Shown: positions 53,636-63,803 of the stretch, piece by piece
Numbering within the stretch: position 1 is the first letter of the stretch
Layout: each line of letters starts with the position of its first letter
NCBI RefSeq assembly: GCF_900115905.1
Contig: NZ_FOYD01000001.1
Span: 609,024 to 673,023, forward strand
DNA: 64,000 bases
Direction: 5' to 3'
Source: Halopseudomonas formosensis
Lineage (GTDB): Bacteria; Pseudomonadota; Gammaproteobacteria; Pseudomonadales; Pseudomonadaceae
Notes under the pieces: generated by a model
Databases searched by the model: none
What the model was told of the DNA's origin: nothing
What the model saw: only the letters and a program-made list of their open reading frames with translations
Translations under genes and position numbers: made by a program

Positions 53636-54199
53636 TCAGGGCTTGGTGGCGTCGGCCAGTGCTACGCTGGTCGGCTGGTAGGGTGTGAGGATGATCTCCA
53701 CCCGGCGGTTCAGCTTGCGGCCGGTATAGGTGCTGTTATCGGCGCGGGGGGCGTTGTCGGCCATGCCGATCAGGTGTATGCGGTGGCGTTCGATGCCACC
53801 CAGACGCAGGACGCTTGCCACCGCCTGGGCGCGCTCCATGCTCAGGGACTGGTTCAGTTCATGACTGCCGTCGCTGTCGCTGTGTCCGACCACGGTGACG
53901 CGACTGCCGCTGTCGCTCTTGAGTGCCTGGGCCATCTTGCTCAGGGGGACCAGCCCGGAGGGCAGCAGCAGCGTACGTTTGGGATGGAAGTTGCCGTCAA
54001 CCGGGATCAGCACCCGGATCTGTTCACCCTCACGCTCCACTTCATAACCCTGTTGCTTGGCCAGGGTGCTCAGGCTCTCGATACGCGAATCAGCCCAGGA
54101 GGGAGCTGGTTCCTGCGGAGCTTGCACGACTTCCTGTTTAGAAGAGCATGCGCCGACCAGTACAAGCGACGCCAGCATCAAGCTTTTTATGGTATTCAT
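53636..54199 (-). CDS. OmpA family lipoprotein
   Basis: A 187-residue lipoprotein with lipobox LVGAC (Cys18) and a C-terminal OmpA-like peptidoglycan-binding domain (about residues 68-175). Conserved elements are VTVVGHSDSDGSHELNQSLS, SMERAQAVASVLRLGG and TGRKLNRRVEIIL, where the arginines anchor meso-diaminopimelate. It should tether the outer membrane to peptidoglycan. It is divergent from the lipoprotein at 54331. Confidence 0.9.
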   Translation of the reverse strand: MNTIKSLMLASLVLVGACSSKQEVVQAPQEPAPSWADSRIESLSTLAKQQGYEVEREGEQIRVLIPVDGNFHPKRTLLLPSGLVPLSKMAQALKSDSGSRVTVVGHSDSDGSHELNQSLSMERAQAVASVLRLGGIERHRIHLIGMADNAPRADNSTYTGRKLNRRVEIILTPYQPTSVALADATKP

Positions 54200-54330
54200 A
54201 GTTCCGTCCAGGCAGAAGGTAAAACGGTGGTGAAAAACGCTACACAGCTTAGCACCGAGTGGGCGGATTGTGGTCTGTCATTGCAGGTAATTCATCGGTT
54301 TATGAGAGATTCTTCAAAGGGGTTCACACA

Positions 54331-54993
54331 ATGACAGCACCAACCGGTCGCCTCGCACTCTGCACCATTCTCAGTGTTGCCTCAATCCTGAGCGCTTGTG
54401 CTTCCTGGTCGCCCTGGCAGGGTGGCAGAGAGGCCGCAGCGCAGCGGGTCGCCGGATTGGTGGACAGGGCGGAGCCGCACTGGACCATCCGCGCCTGTGG
54501 TCAGGAGCACGATCGCCTGCTGGAACCCAGCGCCGAACTGAAAAGGCTGTTTGATGAAGTGGGGCAGCCGGGGCAGATGTCGATCTTCGCCGAGCTGGCG
54601 GTGACCGAGAAGGATGGCCGCTGGATGGTCGACAGGACCCACAGGGTCGAATCCACCGGGCGCGGCTGCATGGACACCAGTGCCGCTCACAGCCGGTGGG
54701 TCGGCTTCAGTCTGGCCGATGGCTGGCGGGTGGATGTAGGTGCCGGCGGCATGCTGTTGACCAGCGGCGATGCCGAGGATGGACGTCAGCTGTCGATGAT
54801 CAGCGAGCAGCTGCCGGATGGCGCCCTGGGCTTCCGTGGCGTGCATGACCAGGGGCTGGAACTCTGGCTTTATCCCACCGGCTGCATCGAGCGCACTACC
54901 GGCGACTATTACCACCTCAGCGCCGTGCTGATCCGCGATGGCCAGCGCCTCAATGGATGCGGTTATCAGGGCGGAGCACCGCTCGCCGACTGA
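54331..54993 (+). CDS. Hypothetical lipoprotein (COG3650-like)
   Basis: A 220-residue protein with lipobox LSAC (Cys23). The C-terminal half contains GLELWLYPTGCIERTTGDYY and LNGCGYQGG, with two cysteines that could pair; the tail resembles the C-terminal motif of COG3650 lipoproteins. The function is not known. The ATG at 54331 (MTAPTGR) was chosen because AAAGGGG lies upstream; an ATG at 54259 would bury the lipobox. It is followed by a REP-like repeat region. Confidence 0.7.
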   Translation: MTAPTGRLALCTILSVASILSACASWSPWQGGREAAAQRVAGLVDRAEPHWTIRACGQEHDRLLEPSAELKRLFDEVGQPGQMSIFAELAVTEKDGRWMVDRTHRVESTGRGCMDTSAAHSRWVGFSLADGWRVDVGAGGMLLTSGDAEDGRQLSMISEQLPDGALGFRGVHDQGLELWLYPTGCIERTTGDYYHLSAVLIRDGQRLNGCGYQGGAPLAD

Positions 54994-55016
54994 CCCCCGG
55001 AGCCCCGGTCCAAAAC

Positions 55017-55263
55017 CCTTCGCACCCGGGGCGGGTGCTCCTACGGTTCGGGGAGAGTTCCGGTTTGGATGTAGGAGAATCCCGGTTTGGATGTAGGAGA
55101 ATCCCGGTTTGGATGTAGGAGCACCGCCCTCGGTGCGAAAGGGAGTCGAGCCAGAGCGGCGCTACCTTCGCACCCGGGGCGGGTGCTCCTACGGTTCGGG
55201 GAGAGTTCCGGTTTGGATGTAGGAGAATCCCGGTTTGGGTGTAGGAGAATCCCGGTCTCGGTG
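55017..55263. repeat. REP-like repeat cluster with 22-bp tandem units
   Basis: A block of about 95 bases beginning CCTTCGCACCCGGGGCGGGT at 55017 recurs at 55165, an exact offset of 148. Within each block a 22-bp unit (GGTTTGGATGTAGGAGAATC plus CC) is tandemly repeated: 55062-55083 and 55084-55105 plus a partial third in the first block, 55210-55231 and 55232-55253 in the second. The arm at 55017-55043 is inverted relative to 55115-55142 (GTAGGAGCACCGCCCTCGGT and onward). This is the format of Pseudomonas REP sequences, here expanded. There is no spacer diversity, so it is not a CRISPR. Confidence 0.85.
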
Positions 55264-55291
55264 GTGCTCCTGCGATAACGCCTCGGCCCCG

Positions 55292-55993
55292 TCAGGCGCC
55301 GAGGTAGGCGCGGCGTACTTCGGGGTCGGCCAGCAGCTCCTCGCCGCTGCCCTGCATGACGATGCGGCCGTGCTCCATGACGTAGCCCCGGTCGGCCAGT
55401 TTCAGCGCCTGGTTGGCGTTCTGTTCGACCAGGAAGATGGTCACCCCCTGACGGCGCAGCTCCTCGATGATCTCGAAGATCTGCTGAATGATGATGGGCG
55501 CCAGCCCCAGAGAGGGTTCGTCCATCAGCAGCATGCGGGGTTTGCTCATCAGTGCCCGGCCGATCGCCAGCATCTGCTGTTCCCCGCCGGACATGGTGCC
55601 GGCCCGTTGCTGATAGCGCTCCTTCAATCGGGGAAAGAGTTCCAGGGTCGCCTTGAGCTGGGGCTGGACCTCATCCCGTGGCAGGAAGAAGGCACCCATG
55701 GCCAGGTTTTCCTCCACTGTCAGGCGGGAGAATACCCGGCGTCCCTCCGGCACTATGGCGATGTCCCTGCGCATGATATGGCAGGTTTCCCTGCCGACCA
55801 GTTCCTCGCCGTGGTAGCGGATGCTGCCGCTGGCCGGCGCGGGGTCGCCGCAGAGCGTCATCAGCAGGGTGGTCTTGCCGGCGCCATTGGCACCGATGAG
55901 GGTCACAATCTCCCCCTGCTGCACGTCCAGACTTACCCCGTGCAACGCCTGGATCTTGCCGTAGAAGGTGTTGACGTCAGTGAACGACAGCAT
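55292..55993 (-). CDS. livF: Branched-chain amino acid ABC transporter ATP-binding protein
   Basis: A 233-residue ABC ATPase of the LivF/BraG type. Walker A GANGAGKTT is near residues 33-41, signature MSGGEQQ, Walker B LLMDEPSLGLAP, and VEQNANQAL at the H-loop region is diagnostic of LivF. Its ATG overlaps the livG stop (TGATG). It is the last gene of the operon. Confidence 0.94.
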   Translation of the reverse strand: MLSFTDVNTFYGKIQALHGVSLDVQQGEIVTLIGANGAGKTTLLMTLCGDPAPASGSIRYHGEELVGRETCHIMRRDIAIVPEGRRVFSRLTVEENLAMGAFFLPRDEVQPQLKATLELFPRLKERYQQRAGTMSGGEQQMLAIGRALMSKPRMLLMDEPSLGLAPIIIQQIFEIIEELRRQGVTIFLVEQNANQALKLADRGYVMEHGRIVMQGSGEELLADPEVRRAYLGA

Positions 55994-56763
55994 CAGGTTT
56001 CCCCCAGGTAGGCCTTGATCACATCGGGGTGCCGGCGGACCTCCTCCGGCGTGCCGTCAGCCAGGGGGCAACCCTGGTTGATCACCACCACGTGATCGGA
56101 AATCCCCATGACCAGTTTCATATCGTGCTCGATCAGCAGGATGCTCAGGCCTTGCTCATCGCGCAGTTCGGCGATCAGCTCCTGCAGATCGGCGGTCTCC
56201 TTCGGGTTGAGCCCGGCGGCGGGTTCGTCGAGCATCAGCAGGGTCGGGCGGGTGACCATGCAGCGGGCAATCTCCAGGCGCCGCTGCTGACCATAGGCCA
56301 GGGTGCCGGCGGTGCGGTTGGCGACATCGGTCAGGCCCAGTCGCTCCAGCCACCAGGCCGCCCGATCCATGGCCTCGCGCTCCGCACGACGATAGCTGAG
56401 GGTCTTGAACAGGCCCGCCAGCATGTTGGTGTTGAGGTGCTGATGCTGGGCCACCAGCAGGTTCTCCACCACGCTCATCTGCTTGAACAGGCGCACATGC
56501 TGGAAGGTGCGCACCATGCCCTTGCGTGCCAGCTTGAAGCCCGGCAGACCGCTGACCTCCTCACCGCGGAAACGGATGCTGCCGGCGCTGGGCTTGTAGA
56601 ACCCGGTCAGGCAGTTGAATACCGTGGTCTTGCCCGCGCCGTTGGGGCCGATCAGCGACACTATCTGACCTTCCTCTACGCGCAGGGCGACCTCATTGAC
56701 GGCCAGCAGGCCACCGAAGCGCATGCACAGGCCGGAGACCTCCAGCAAAGGGGCTCCACTCAT
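55993..56763 (-). CDS. livG: Branched-chain amino acid ABC transporter ATP-binding protein
   Basis: A 256-residue ABC ATPase of the LivG/BraF type. Walker [10 protein letters not shown] is near residues 40-48. [20 protein letters not shown] and [13 protein letters not shown] (LivG-type signature) are visible, with Walker [16 protein letters not shown]. The C-terminal [13 protein letters not shown] is typical. It overlaps livM by four bases and livF by one, and the ATG at 56763 is fixed by that overlap. Confidence 0.94.
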   Translation of the reverse strand: MSGAPLLEVSGLCMRFGGLLAVNEVALRVEEGQIVSLIGPNGAGKTTVFNCLTGFYKPSAGSIRFRGEEVSGLPGFKLARKGMVRTFQHVRLFKQMSVVENLLVAQHQHLNTNMLAGLFKTLSYRRAEREAMDRAAWWLERLGLTDVANRTAGTLAYGQQRRLEIARCMVTRPTLLMLDEPAAGLNPKETADLQELIAELRDEQGLSILLIEHDMKLVMGISDHVVVINQGCPLADGTPEEVRRHPDVIKAYLGET

Positions 56764-58015
56764 GATTTCAGCTCCAGATGCGGACGTTTCATTGGCAGCA
56801 GTCCCTGCGGGCGCCAGATCATCATCAGCACCATCAGCAGGCCGAACAGCAGCATCCGGTACTCGTCGAACTGGCGGGCAATCTCCGGCAGCAGGGTCAT
56901 GATGATGGCGGCCAGGATGACGCCCAGCTGGGAGCCCATGCCGCCGAGCACGACGATGGCCAGAATGATGGCCGACTCGATGAAGGTGAAGGATTCGGGG
57001 CTGATGAAGCCCTGGCGGGCGGCGAAGAAGCACCCGGCAAAGCCGGCGAAGGTTGCGCCTATGGTAAAGGCATTGAGCTTGACTGCCGTGGGGTTGATGC
57101 CCAGCGAGCGGCAGGCCACCTCATCCTCGCGCAGTGCTTCCCAGGCCCGGCCCACCGGCATGCGCAGCAGGCGGTTGATGACGAACAGGGTGAAGAGCAC
57201 CAGCACCAGGGCCAGGAAGTACAGGAACATGACCCGGTGCACCGAATTGAAGTCGATGCCGAAGAACTCGTGGAAGGTCTGAGCACCTTCGCTGGCACGC
57301 CGGCTGAATTCCAGTCCGAACAGATCCGGCTTGGGGATGTTGCCGATGCCGTTGGGGCCATTGGTCAGGCTGGTGAAGTTGTTCAGCAGGATGCGGATGA
57401 TCTCGCCAAAGCCCAGGGTCACTATCGCCAGATAGTCGCCGCGCAGGCGCAGCACCGGGAACCCGAGCAGAAAGCCGAACAGGGCGGCCATGGCCCCGGC
57501 GGCGACCAGGCCGGTCCAGAAGCCGATGCCGAAATACATCGACAGCAGGGCGTAGGTATAGGCCCCCACGGCATAGAAACCCACGTAACCCAGGTCCAGC
57601 AGGCCGGCCAGACCCACCACTATGTTCAGCCCCAGACCGAGCATCACGTAGATGAGCACCAGGGTGGCCAGGTCGATGTTGCTGCGGTTGGTCAGGAAGG
57701 GCCAGATCACCGCGGCGGCAATGATGAAGCACCACATCAGTCGGTGGGCTGCCGGACGGGCCGCCAGTATGCTGATGGCGGCGGGCGTGCGTGGCAGGGC
57801 AGGGACGCGGTTCCACAGGGCAGTGAGGTGATCGCGGAACAGGTTGAACAGGAAGATGAACAGCGCGGCAGCGCCTATCTTCACGGCTACATCCATGCCA
57901 CCGCCGATCAGAACCAGCCCGGTGCCCTGCTGCTGCAGACGGATGCCCATCAGCAGGCCACTGAGGATGACCACGACCACGGCGGATATCAGCGCGGGTT
58001 TGAGATTGCGCAGCA

Positions 58016-58019
<4 letters not shown>
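56760..58019 (-). CDS. livM: Branched-chain amino acid ABC transporter permease
   Basis: A 419-residue membrane permease of the LivM/BraE type with an N-terminal extension of about 100 residues carrying extra helices. [38 protein letters not shown] and [20 protein letters not shown] (ATPase contact) are conserved. It overlaps livH (58016-58019) and livG. The frame extends upstream into livH, but those residues are a shadow of livH. Confidence 0.94.
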
Positions 58020-58942
<923 letters not shown>

Positions 58943-58996
58943 GTCAGCATCCTTGACAGCTGGCCCGGTACCGCTGGGTGCCGGGCCGCAGGGGCG

Positions 58997-60124
58997 TTAT
59001 TGGGTCAGAGCCGTTTTGCTGCCGTCCGCATGCCACTTGTAGACCACGAAGTTGAAGTCCTTCAGGTCTCCTTTCTCGTCGAAGGCCAGCTGGCCGGTGG
59101 GGGTATCGAAGGTGTTGCTGCGCAGGGCCTCGGCGACCTTGGCCGGGTCGTCGCTGCCGGCCAGGCGGATGCCGTCGGCAATGACCTGGACCGCCGCATA
59201 GGAGGGGAACACGAAAGGACCACTGGGATCCTGCTTGCGCTCCTTGAAGGCTTCCACCAGGTGGGCGTTGGCCGGGTCCTCGTCAAAGGCCTTGGGCAGG
59301 GTCACCAGCATGCCTTCGGCGGCATCGCCGGCAATGGCACTGATGTCATTGTTGCCCACGCCTTCGGGGCCCATGAAGGGAATATTGAGTCCCTGTTCAC
59401 GCGCCTGGCGCAGGATCAGGCCCAGTTCCGGGTGATATCCGCCGAAATAGGCGAAGTCCACGCCGGACTGGCGCAGCCGGGCGATCAGCGAGGAGAAGTT
59501 CTTGTCGCCGGCGGTTACGCCGTCGAAGATCGGCACCTCGATGCCGGCTTCCTGCAGCACGTCGCGCACGGCAGTGGCGATGCCTTCACCATACTGCTGC
59601 TTGTCATGGATGACCGCGACCTTCTGCGGCTTGACCTGCTCGACGATGTACTTGCCGGCGGTCGGGCCCTGCAGGCTGTCCAGACCTATGGTGCGGAATA
59701 CCAGCTGGTAGCCGCGGGCGGTGATGTCCGGGCTGGTGGCCGCAGGGGTGACCATGAGGATGCCCTCGTCCTCGTAGATGTCGGTCGCCGGCTGGGTGGA
59801 GCTGGAGCACAGGTGGCCGACCACGAAGCTGATGCCCTCGTTGACGATGCGGTTGGCCACCGCCACCGCCTGCTTGGGGTCACAGGCGTCATCGAATACC
59901 ACGCCCTCGAGCTGCCGGCCGTCCACGCCGCCGGCCTTGTTGATCATGTCGATGGCCATGTTGGCGCCGGTGAACTGCATATCGCCATACTGGGCCACCG
60001 GACCTGTGACCGGGCCCGCCAGTGCAATCCTGATGTTGTCTGCGGCCAGGGTCAGGCTGCTGACTCCGGCAAGCGCAGTGACCGCGACGAACTGGAAAAG
60101 AACCTTCCGATGTGTCTTTTTCAT
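58997..60124 (-). CDS. braC: Branched-chain amino acid ABC transporter substrate-binding protein (BraC/LivK)
   Basis: A 375-residue periplasmic binding protein with a signal peptide (about 1-28, ending SLTLA) and the mature start [40 protein letters not shown] and [20 protein letters not shown] are typical of BraC/LivK. It captures leucine, isoleucine and valine for the LivHMGF transporter. The ATG at 60124 is used; the longer open frame upstream includes a region with degenerate repeats and is not coding. Confidence 0.94.
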   Translation of the reverse strand: MKKTHRKVLFQFVAVTALAGVSSLTLAADNIRIALAGPVTGPVAQYGDMQFTGANMAIDMINKAGGVDGRQLEGVVFDDACDPKQAVAVANRIVNEGISFVVGHLCSSSTQPATDIYEDEGILMVTPAATSPDITARGYQLVFRTIGLDSLQGPTAGKYIVEQVKPQKVAVIHDKQQYGEGIATAVRDVLQEAGIEVPIFDGVTAGDKNFSSLIARLRQSGVDFAYFGGYHPELGLILRQAREQGLNIPFMGPEGVGNNDISAIAGDAAEGMLVTLPKAFDEDPANAHLVEAFKERKQDPSGPFVFPSYAAVQVIADGIRLAGSDDPAKVAEALRSNTFDTPTGQLAFDEKGDLKDFNFVVYKWHADGSKTALTQ

Positions 60125-60254
60125 AGCATATGCCTGTGATGTTATTGGAGTTGTACCCGGAACTGTAGCGGAGCCATGGGCGGAGGGCCAGCCCCTGCCT
60201 GCAAGTCGCGGTCCCCGTGTGCGATATCCCGACGTTACGGCCTCGTGCCCCGTC

Positions 60255-60310
60255 TGGGCGTCCCCGTCCAGGCGCCCCAACCAGGCACCCCCAACTAGGC
60301 GTCCCCAACC
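60255..60310. repeat. Degenerate 13-15-bp tandem repeats upstream of braC
   Basis: Four units (TGGGCGTCCCCGTCC, AGGCGCCCCAACC, AGGCACCCCCAACT, AGGCGTCCCCAACC) follow one another between 60255 and 60310. They lie in the 228-base divergent gap between braC and the DUF2288 gene. They may be regulator sites or simple slippage products. Confidence 0.6.
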
Positions 60311-60352
60311 GGTGGCGGTACCATGCCGGCCCATGCAATCAGAGGAAATCCC

Positions 60353-60667
60353 ATGACCACGCCGAATGAAACCTACGCCGCCATCGTCGGCGCCACCGCC
60401 CGCATCGACTGGAAAGACCTGGAGCCGCATTTCGCCCGGGGCGAGTTGCTGGAGGTGGACGCCAGCCTGGATCTGGTGGAGGTGGCCCAGGCGCTGATCG
60501 ACGACAACAGTGCAGTGGTGAAGGGCTGGATGCAGCAGAACCTGCTGACCAGTCTGGCTGACGCCCGGGCGGCGGACTGGCATCAGCGCGACCCCGACAC
60601 CCTGTGGGCCGTGGTGATCCGCCCCTGGGTCCTGGTGCAGGAGCGAGCCGCCGGCAGCGCAAAATAA
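60353..60667 (+). CDS. DUF2288 family protein
   Basis: A 104-residue protein with [20 protein letters not shown] and [13 protein letters not shown], as in DUF2288 proteins of Pseudomonas. No function is known. The ATG at 60353 has AGAGGAAA eight bases upstream; the ATG at 60323 lacks one. It is divergent from braC. Confidence 0.8.
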   Translation: MTTPNETYAAIVGATARIDWKDLEPHFARGELLEVDASLDLVEVAQALIDDNSAVVKGWMQQNLLTSLADARAADWHQRDPDTLWAVVIRPWVLVQERAAGSAK

Positions 60668-60776
60668 CCGCGATTGTTGCCGGTCGATCAAGCGCGGACA
60701 TAGCGCTGGCGGGTCACCGCGGCGCACGGCATGCTCGCCGGGTTGCTTCCATCACTCTCGACAGGAGAACTCGGAC

Positions 60777-61631
60777 ATGCAGGAATTCAGGAACAAGGTA
60801 GCTGTGATCACCGGCGGCGGCAGTGGGCTGGGTCGCGAACTGGCGCTGTGCTGCGCTGCGCGGGGCATGAAGCTGGTACTGGGCGATGTGGACGAGGCCG
60901 GCATGCAGGAGACCCTGCGACTGGTCGAACAGGCCCACCCGGGAACCGAGTCGGCCACCATGCGCCTGGATGTTTCCAGGCTGGAGCAGGTAGAGGAGCT
61001 GGCGGCCCTGTGCCGCAGCCGTTTCGGTGGTGCCCACCTGGTGTTCAACAATGCCGGCGTCAGCGTCAACGGCCCGATCTGGCAGAACACCGTGGACGAC
61101 TGGGACTGGGTGCTGGGCGTCAACCTCTATGGTGTGGTCTGGGGCGTCAAGGCGTTCACCCCCATGCTGATCGAGCAGAACGAAGGACACATCGTCAACA
61201 CCGCCTCCGCCGCCGGCTGGCTGAACGGTCCCAGCAGTGGCATCTACAACGTCAGCAAGACCTCCGTGGTGGCCATCTCCGAGACCCTGGCGCTGGATCT
61301 GCGTGATGCCGGTGCCAATGTCGGCGTGACCGTGCTGTGCCCGGCGTTCTTCCCCACCGGCATTCACATGTCCGACCGCAACCGCCCGGCAGACAAGGCC
61401 GACACCGCAGAAAAGACCGAGATTGCCCTCAAGCGCGCGGCCGCCCTCAAGTATGCCGTGGAGCACGGCCGCATTCCCGCGTCCGACATCGCCGAGATGA
61501 CCCTCAAGGCCGTGGAGAAGGATCAGTTCTATGTGTTCCCGCATCGCAAGATCAAGCAGCTGATCAAGCTGCGGGCCGAGGCGGCAGACCGGGAGCAGGG
61601 CGTCTTCGATTCGCTCAATCCCGAGGCCTGA
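60777..61631 (+). CDS. Short-chain dehydrogenase/reductase
   Basis: A 284-residue SDR with the cofactor motif TGGGSGLG (about residues 13-20), NNAG (about 91-94) and the catalytic YNVSK. The C-terminal extension (about 210-284) is longer than in classical SDRs and basic near the end (HRKIKQLIKLR). The substrate is unknown. The ATG at 60777 follows ACAGGAGAAC. Confidence 0.85.
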   Translation: MQEFRNKVAVITGGGSGLGRELALCCAARGMKLVLGDVDEAGMQETLRLVEQAHPGTESATMRLDVSRLEQVEELAALCRSRFGGAHLVFNNAGVSVNGPIWQNTVDDWDWVLGVNLYGVVWGVKAFTPMLIEQNEGHIVNTASAAGWLNGPSSGIYNVSKTSVVAISETLALDLRDAGANVGVTVLCPAFFPTGIHMSDRNRPADKADTAEKTEIALKRAAALKYAVEHGRIPASDIAEMTLKAVEKDQFYVFPHRKIKQLIKLRAEAADREQGVFDSLNPEA

Positions 61632-61641
61632 AAAAACGCGG

Positions 61642-61658
61642 GTGCAGATAATCTGCAC
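61642..61658. promoter_or_regulatory. 17-bp near-perfect palindrome after the SDR gene
   Basis: GTGCAGATAATCTGCAC reads the same on both strands except at the centre. It lies ten bases after the SDR stop and 58 bases before the lipoprotein start. It could be an operator or the stem of a terminator; a run of six A precedes it, which would be a U-run only on the other strand. Confidence 0.4.
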
Positions 61659-61715
61659 TCGAGCGGGAACCGGGGGTCAGAAATTGGGATGTCCTCAACA
61701 ATGGAGAAAAAACCC

Positions 61716-62072
61716 ATGCGACTGATCTACCTTGGTATCCCGCTCATGGCGGTCATGCTGGCTGCCTGTGGCGACGACGAACGTGATGATCGGGTACACG
61801 AAGAGCCCATCCCGACCACCACCGATGAGTACAACACCACGCCCGGCTCAGCCCCCATGGACACACCCCCGGCCAATGGCACCGGCGGCAGCATGGGTTC
61901 AGGCAACTCTCCGGGGACAGGGACCTCCACCCAGCCGGGCATGGATGGTCAGACTGCTCCCGGCACCGGCACCGGCACCGGCACCGGCACCGGCACCGGC
62001 ACCGGCACCGGCACTGGTACTGGCACAGGCACTACCGGCTCCGGCTCGGGTACGGGCACCAGTACTCAGTAA
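61716..62072 (+). CDS. Low-complexity lipoprotein with Gly-Thr repeats
   Basis: A 118-residue lipoprotein with lipobox LAAC (Cys18) and a Thr/Pro/Gly-rich remainder. From about residue 83 the chain has twelve consecutive Gly-Thr dipeptides, encoded by hexamers (see 61962-62033). No globular domain is visible, so it is likely a flexible surface or periplasmic linker protein. The ATG at 61716 gives the signal peptide; ATGs at 61689 and 61701 would only extend it. The stop codon abuts the stop of the convergent hydrolase. Confidence 0.7.
   Translation: MRLIYLGIPLMAVMLAACGDDERDDRVHEEPIPTTTDEYNTTPGSAPMDTPPANGTGGSMGSGNSPGTGTSTQPGMDGQTAPGTGTGTGTGTGTGTGTGTGTGTGTTGSGSGTGTSTQ
61962..62033 (+). repeat. 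GGCACC hexamer microsatellite inside the lipoprotein gene
   Basis: Eight perfect GGCACC units (61962-62009) are followed by four variants (GGCACT, GGTACT, GGCACA, GGCACT). Each unit encodes Gly-Thr, so gain or loss changes the linker length without shifting the frame. Confidence 0.95.
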
Positions 62073-62930
62073 TCAGGCCGTCCTGCGCAGCCGGGGCGCT
62101 TGCGTCCCGGCCGACAGGAACCCTTCTGCCGCCTGGGCCACCGCGTCACAGGCGGCTTCGTTTTCCAGCTCCAGAAAGTGCCCCGCCTGGCGGATGGTGA
62201 CGTACTCCGAGCTGCGCACCAGATCGGCAAAGTGCAGCGCGTCCGTGGGTGTGGTGTGCTCGTCCAGCTCCCCGTTGATGAACAGCAGGGGTACATCCAC
62301 CTGGCTGGCGCAGACCATGAAGCGCTCGGCTCCCAGGGTGGTCAGTTCGCGGATCTGATGCAGCATCTGGGCATACTCGAGCATATCCAGGGAGGCCACA
62401 TGGCGGAAATTGCAGCGCCTGGCTGCCGGCGGCAGATACCGGCCCAGGGTGTCATTCACCAGCTGCGCCATGCGCTGACGATCACAGGTGGCGAGATATT
62501 CGGAACCCCGCTCCAGATAGGCGAGCATGGCCGGATTGAGTATGGGTGAGAAGGAGCTGAATATGGCCCGCTCGATCGTTGCCGGACGTTGTGCCAGCGC
62601 CCGCAGGCTGGCCACGCCGCCCCAGGAGAAGGCCATCAGCTGATCGGCCTCGAAATGCTCGATCAGATCGAGCACCACCTGCGCCTCATCGCGCATGTCC
62701 AGCACCTGCATGCCGGGATTGAGCGATCGGGATTCGCCGCAATAGGGCTGGTCGAAGGTGACGACATTGCAGTGCCGGGCAAGAAACCCCAGCGCGCGGT
62801 TGAATGACTGACTGGTGGACAGCGAACCGTGTACCAGCAGCAGGGTGCTGTCGCTGTGCGGGTGGGCGTGAAAGCGCACCCGGACCCGCAGGTCGCCGTG
62901 CACACGCACCACCATCTTTTCTGAATACAT
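62073..62930 (-). CDS. PhaG/RhlA family alpha/beta hydrolase
   Basis: A 285-residue alpha/beta-fold protein resembling PhaG (3-hydroxyacyl-ACP:CoA route to polyhydroxyalkanoate) and RhlA (HAA synthase of rhamnolipids). VTFDQPYCGESRSLNP, FSWGGVASLRALAQRP, SSFSPILNPAMLAYLERGSE and VNDTLGRYLPPA are close to PhaG. The presumed triad is Ser102 in FSWGG, Asp223 in NGELDEHTT and His251 in QAGHFLELEN; as I recall, those are the positions in RhlA. It should act on 3-hydroxyacyl-ACP. PhaG is the better guess. CCAGGAG precedes the ATG at 62930. Confidence 0.82.
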   Translation of the reverse strand: MYSEKMVVRVHGDLRVRVRFHAHPHSDSTLLLVHGSLSTSQSFNRALGFLARHCNVVTFDQPYCGESRSLNPGMQVLDMRDEAQVVLDLIEHFEADQLMAFSWGGVASLRALAQRPATIERAIFSSFSPILNPAMLAYLERGSEYLATCDRQRMAQLVNDTLGRYLPPAARRCNFRHVASLDMLEYAQMLHQIRELTTLGAERFMVCASQVDVPLLFINGELDEHTTPTDALHFADLVRSSEYVTIRQAGHFLELENEAACDAVAQAAEGFLSAGTQAPRLRRTA

Positions 62931-63131
62931 GTCGCTACTCCTGGAAGATGTATCGCCGGTATCAAGTAGAACCCAGCCCGATTACAGACCCGTTTCACCG
63001 CCCCCCGTTCCACATAAATGTCCGCAACCGCAGCGCTACACCTGCTGATACGAATCAAGGGGAAGATGGCGCGCATAAGTCGGTCAAATGGCGTAGGCTC
63101 AGATGGAGTCCTGAATGACGAGGAGAGTTCC

Positions 63132-63539
63132 ATGCAGATACAGGTCTACAGTGATAACCGCATCGAAAACAGCAGCAAGCTCGTGGAATGGGCCAGCGGC
63201 GCAGCACAGGCCAAGCTCCAGCGTTTTGACCAGGAGCTGACCCGGGTCACGCTGCATATCACTGACGAGAACGGCGAGAAGGCCGGTGCCCAGGACAAGC
63301 GCTGCCAGATCGAGGCACGGGCCAGGGGGCTGCAGCCCATTTCCGTCACCCACAAGTCCGACACCATCCGCATCGCCGTCGATGGCGCCCTGGACAAGCT
63401 GCACGCCGCGCTCACCAGCCAGCTGGGCAAGCTGCGTGATCGACGGGCTGCCACAACCGCAGCCGATCCCGGCGAGGGTGCCCGTCAGGAGGCCCTGATG
63501 GAAGAGGATTACGGTGGCGAACCGGAGTCCGACCAGTAA
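63132..63539 (+). CDS. HPF/RaiA family ribosome-associated protein
   Basis: A 135-residue protein with the HPF/RaiA beta-alpha-beta-beta-beta-alpha domain: an initial MQIQVYSDNRIENSSKL strand-helix, VTLHITDENGEKAG, CQIEARARGLQPISV and a final helix AVDGALDKLHAALTSQLGKL. Such proteins bind the 30S subunit in stationary phase. The acidic tail (MEEDYGGEPESDQ) is unlike canonical Hpf, and the domain begins with Q-I-Q-V rather than the usual motif, so it is a divergent member. The ATG at 63132 has AGGAGAG upstream. Confidence 0.78.
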   Translation: MQIQVYSDNRIENSSKLVEWASGAAQAKLQRFDQELTRVTLHITDENGEKAGAQDKRCQIEARARGLQPISVTHKSDTIRIAVDGALDKLHAALTSQLGKLRDRRAATTAADPGEGARQEALMEEDYGGEPESDQ

Positions 63540-63803
63540 CCCTCCCCCGCGCACCCGTCCGCGGGGATGGGTGCGCCAACCAGTTGCAGCCAGTTGCAGC
63601 GGATTTCGATGGCTGACGGACCGCCTTAGAAGACCCTGCGCCGGCCCAACCTGATGGTGCAGTATTGTCAGTATGTGGACTGATACGGAAGCCGACTGCT
63701 CATAATGCCGACTCGCTCACAGCGAGACGGGGCACGATAGGGAATAATGCCCGGGCCGTAGTTCGCTGTAACGGCAATACCGTTACTGAACAAGGACCTG
63801 CGG

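Noticed and set aside
55062..55253. Possible CRISPR array
   Set aside because: The 22-bp units are contiguous without variable spacers, and no cas gene is present.
61962..62033. Phase-variable on/off switch
   Set aside because: The repeat unit is six bases, so changes keep the frame and cannot switch the gene off.
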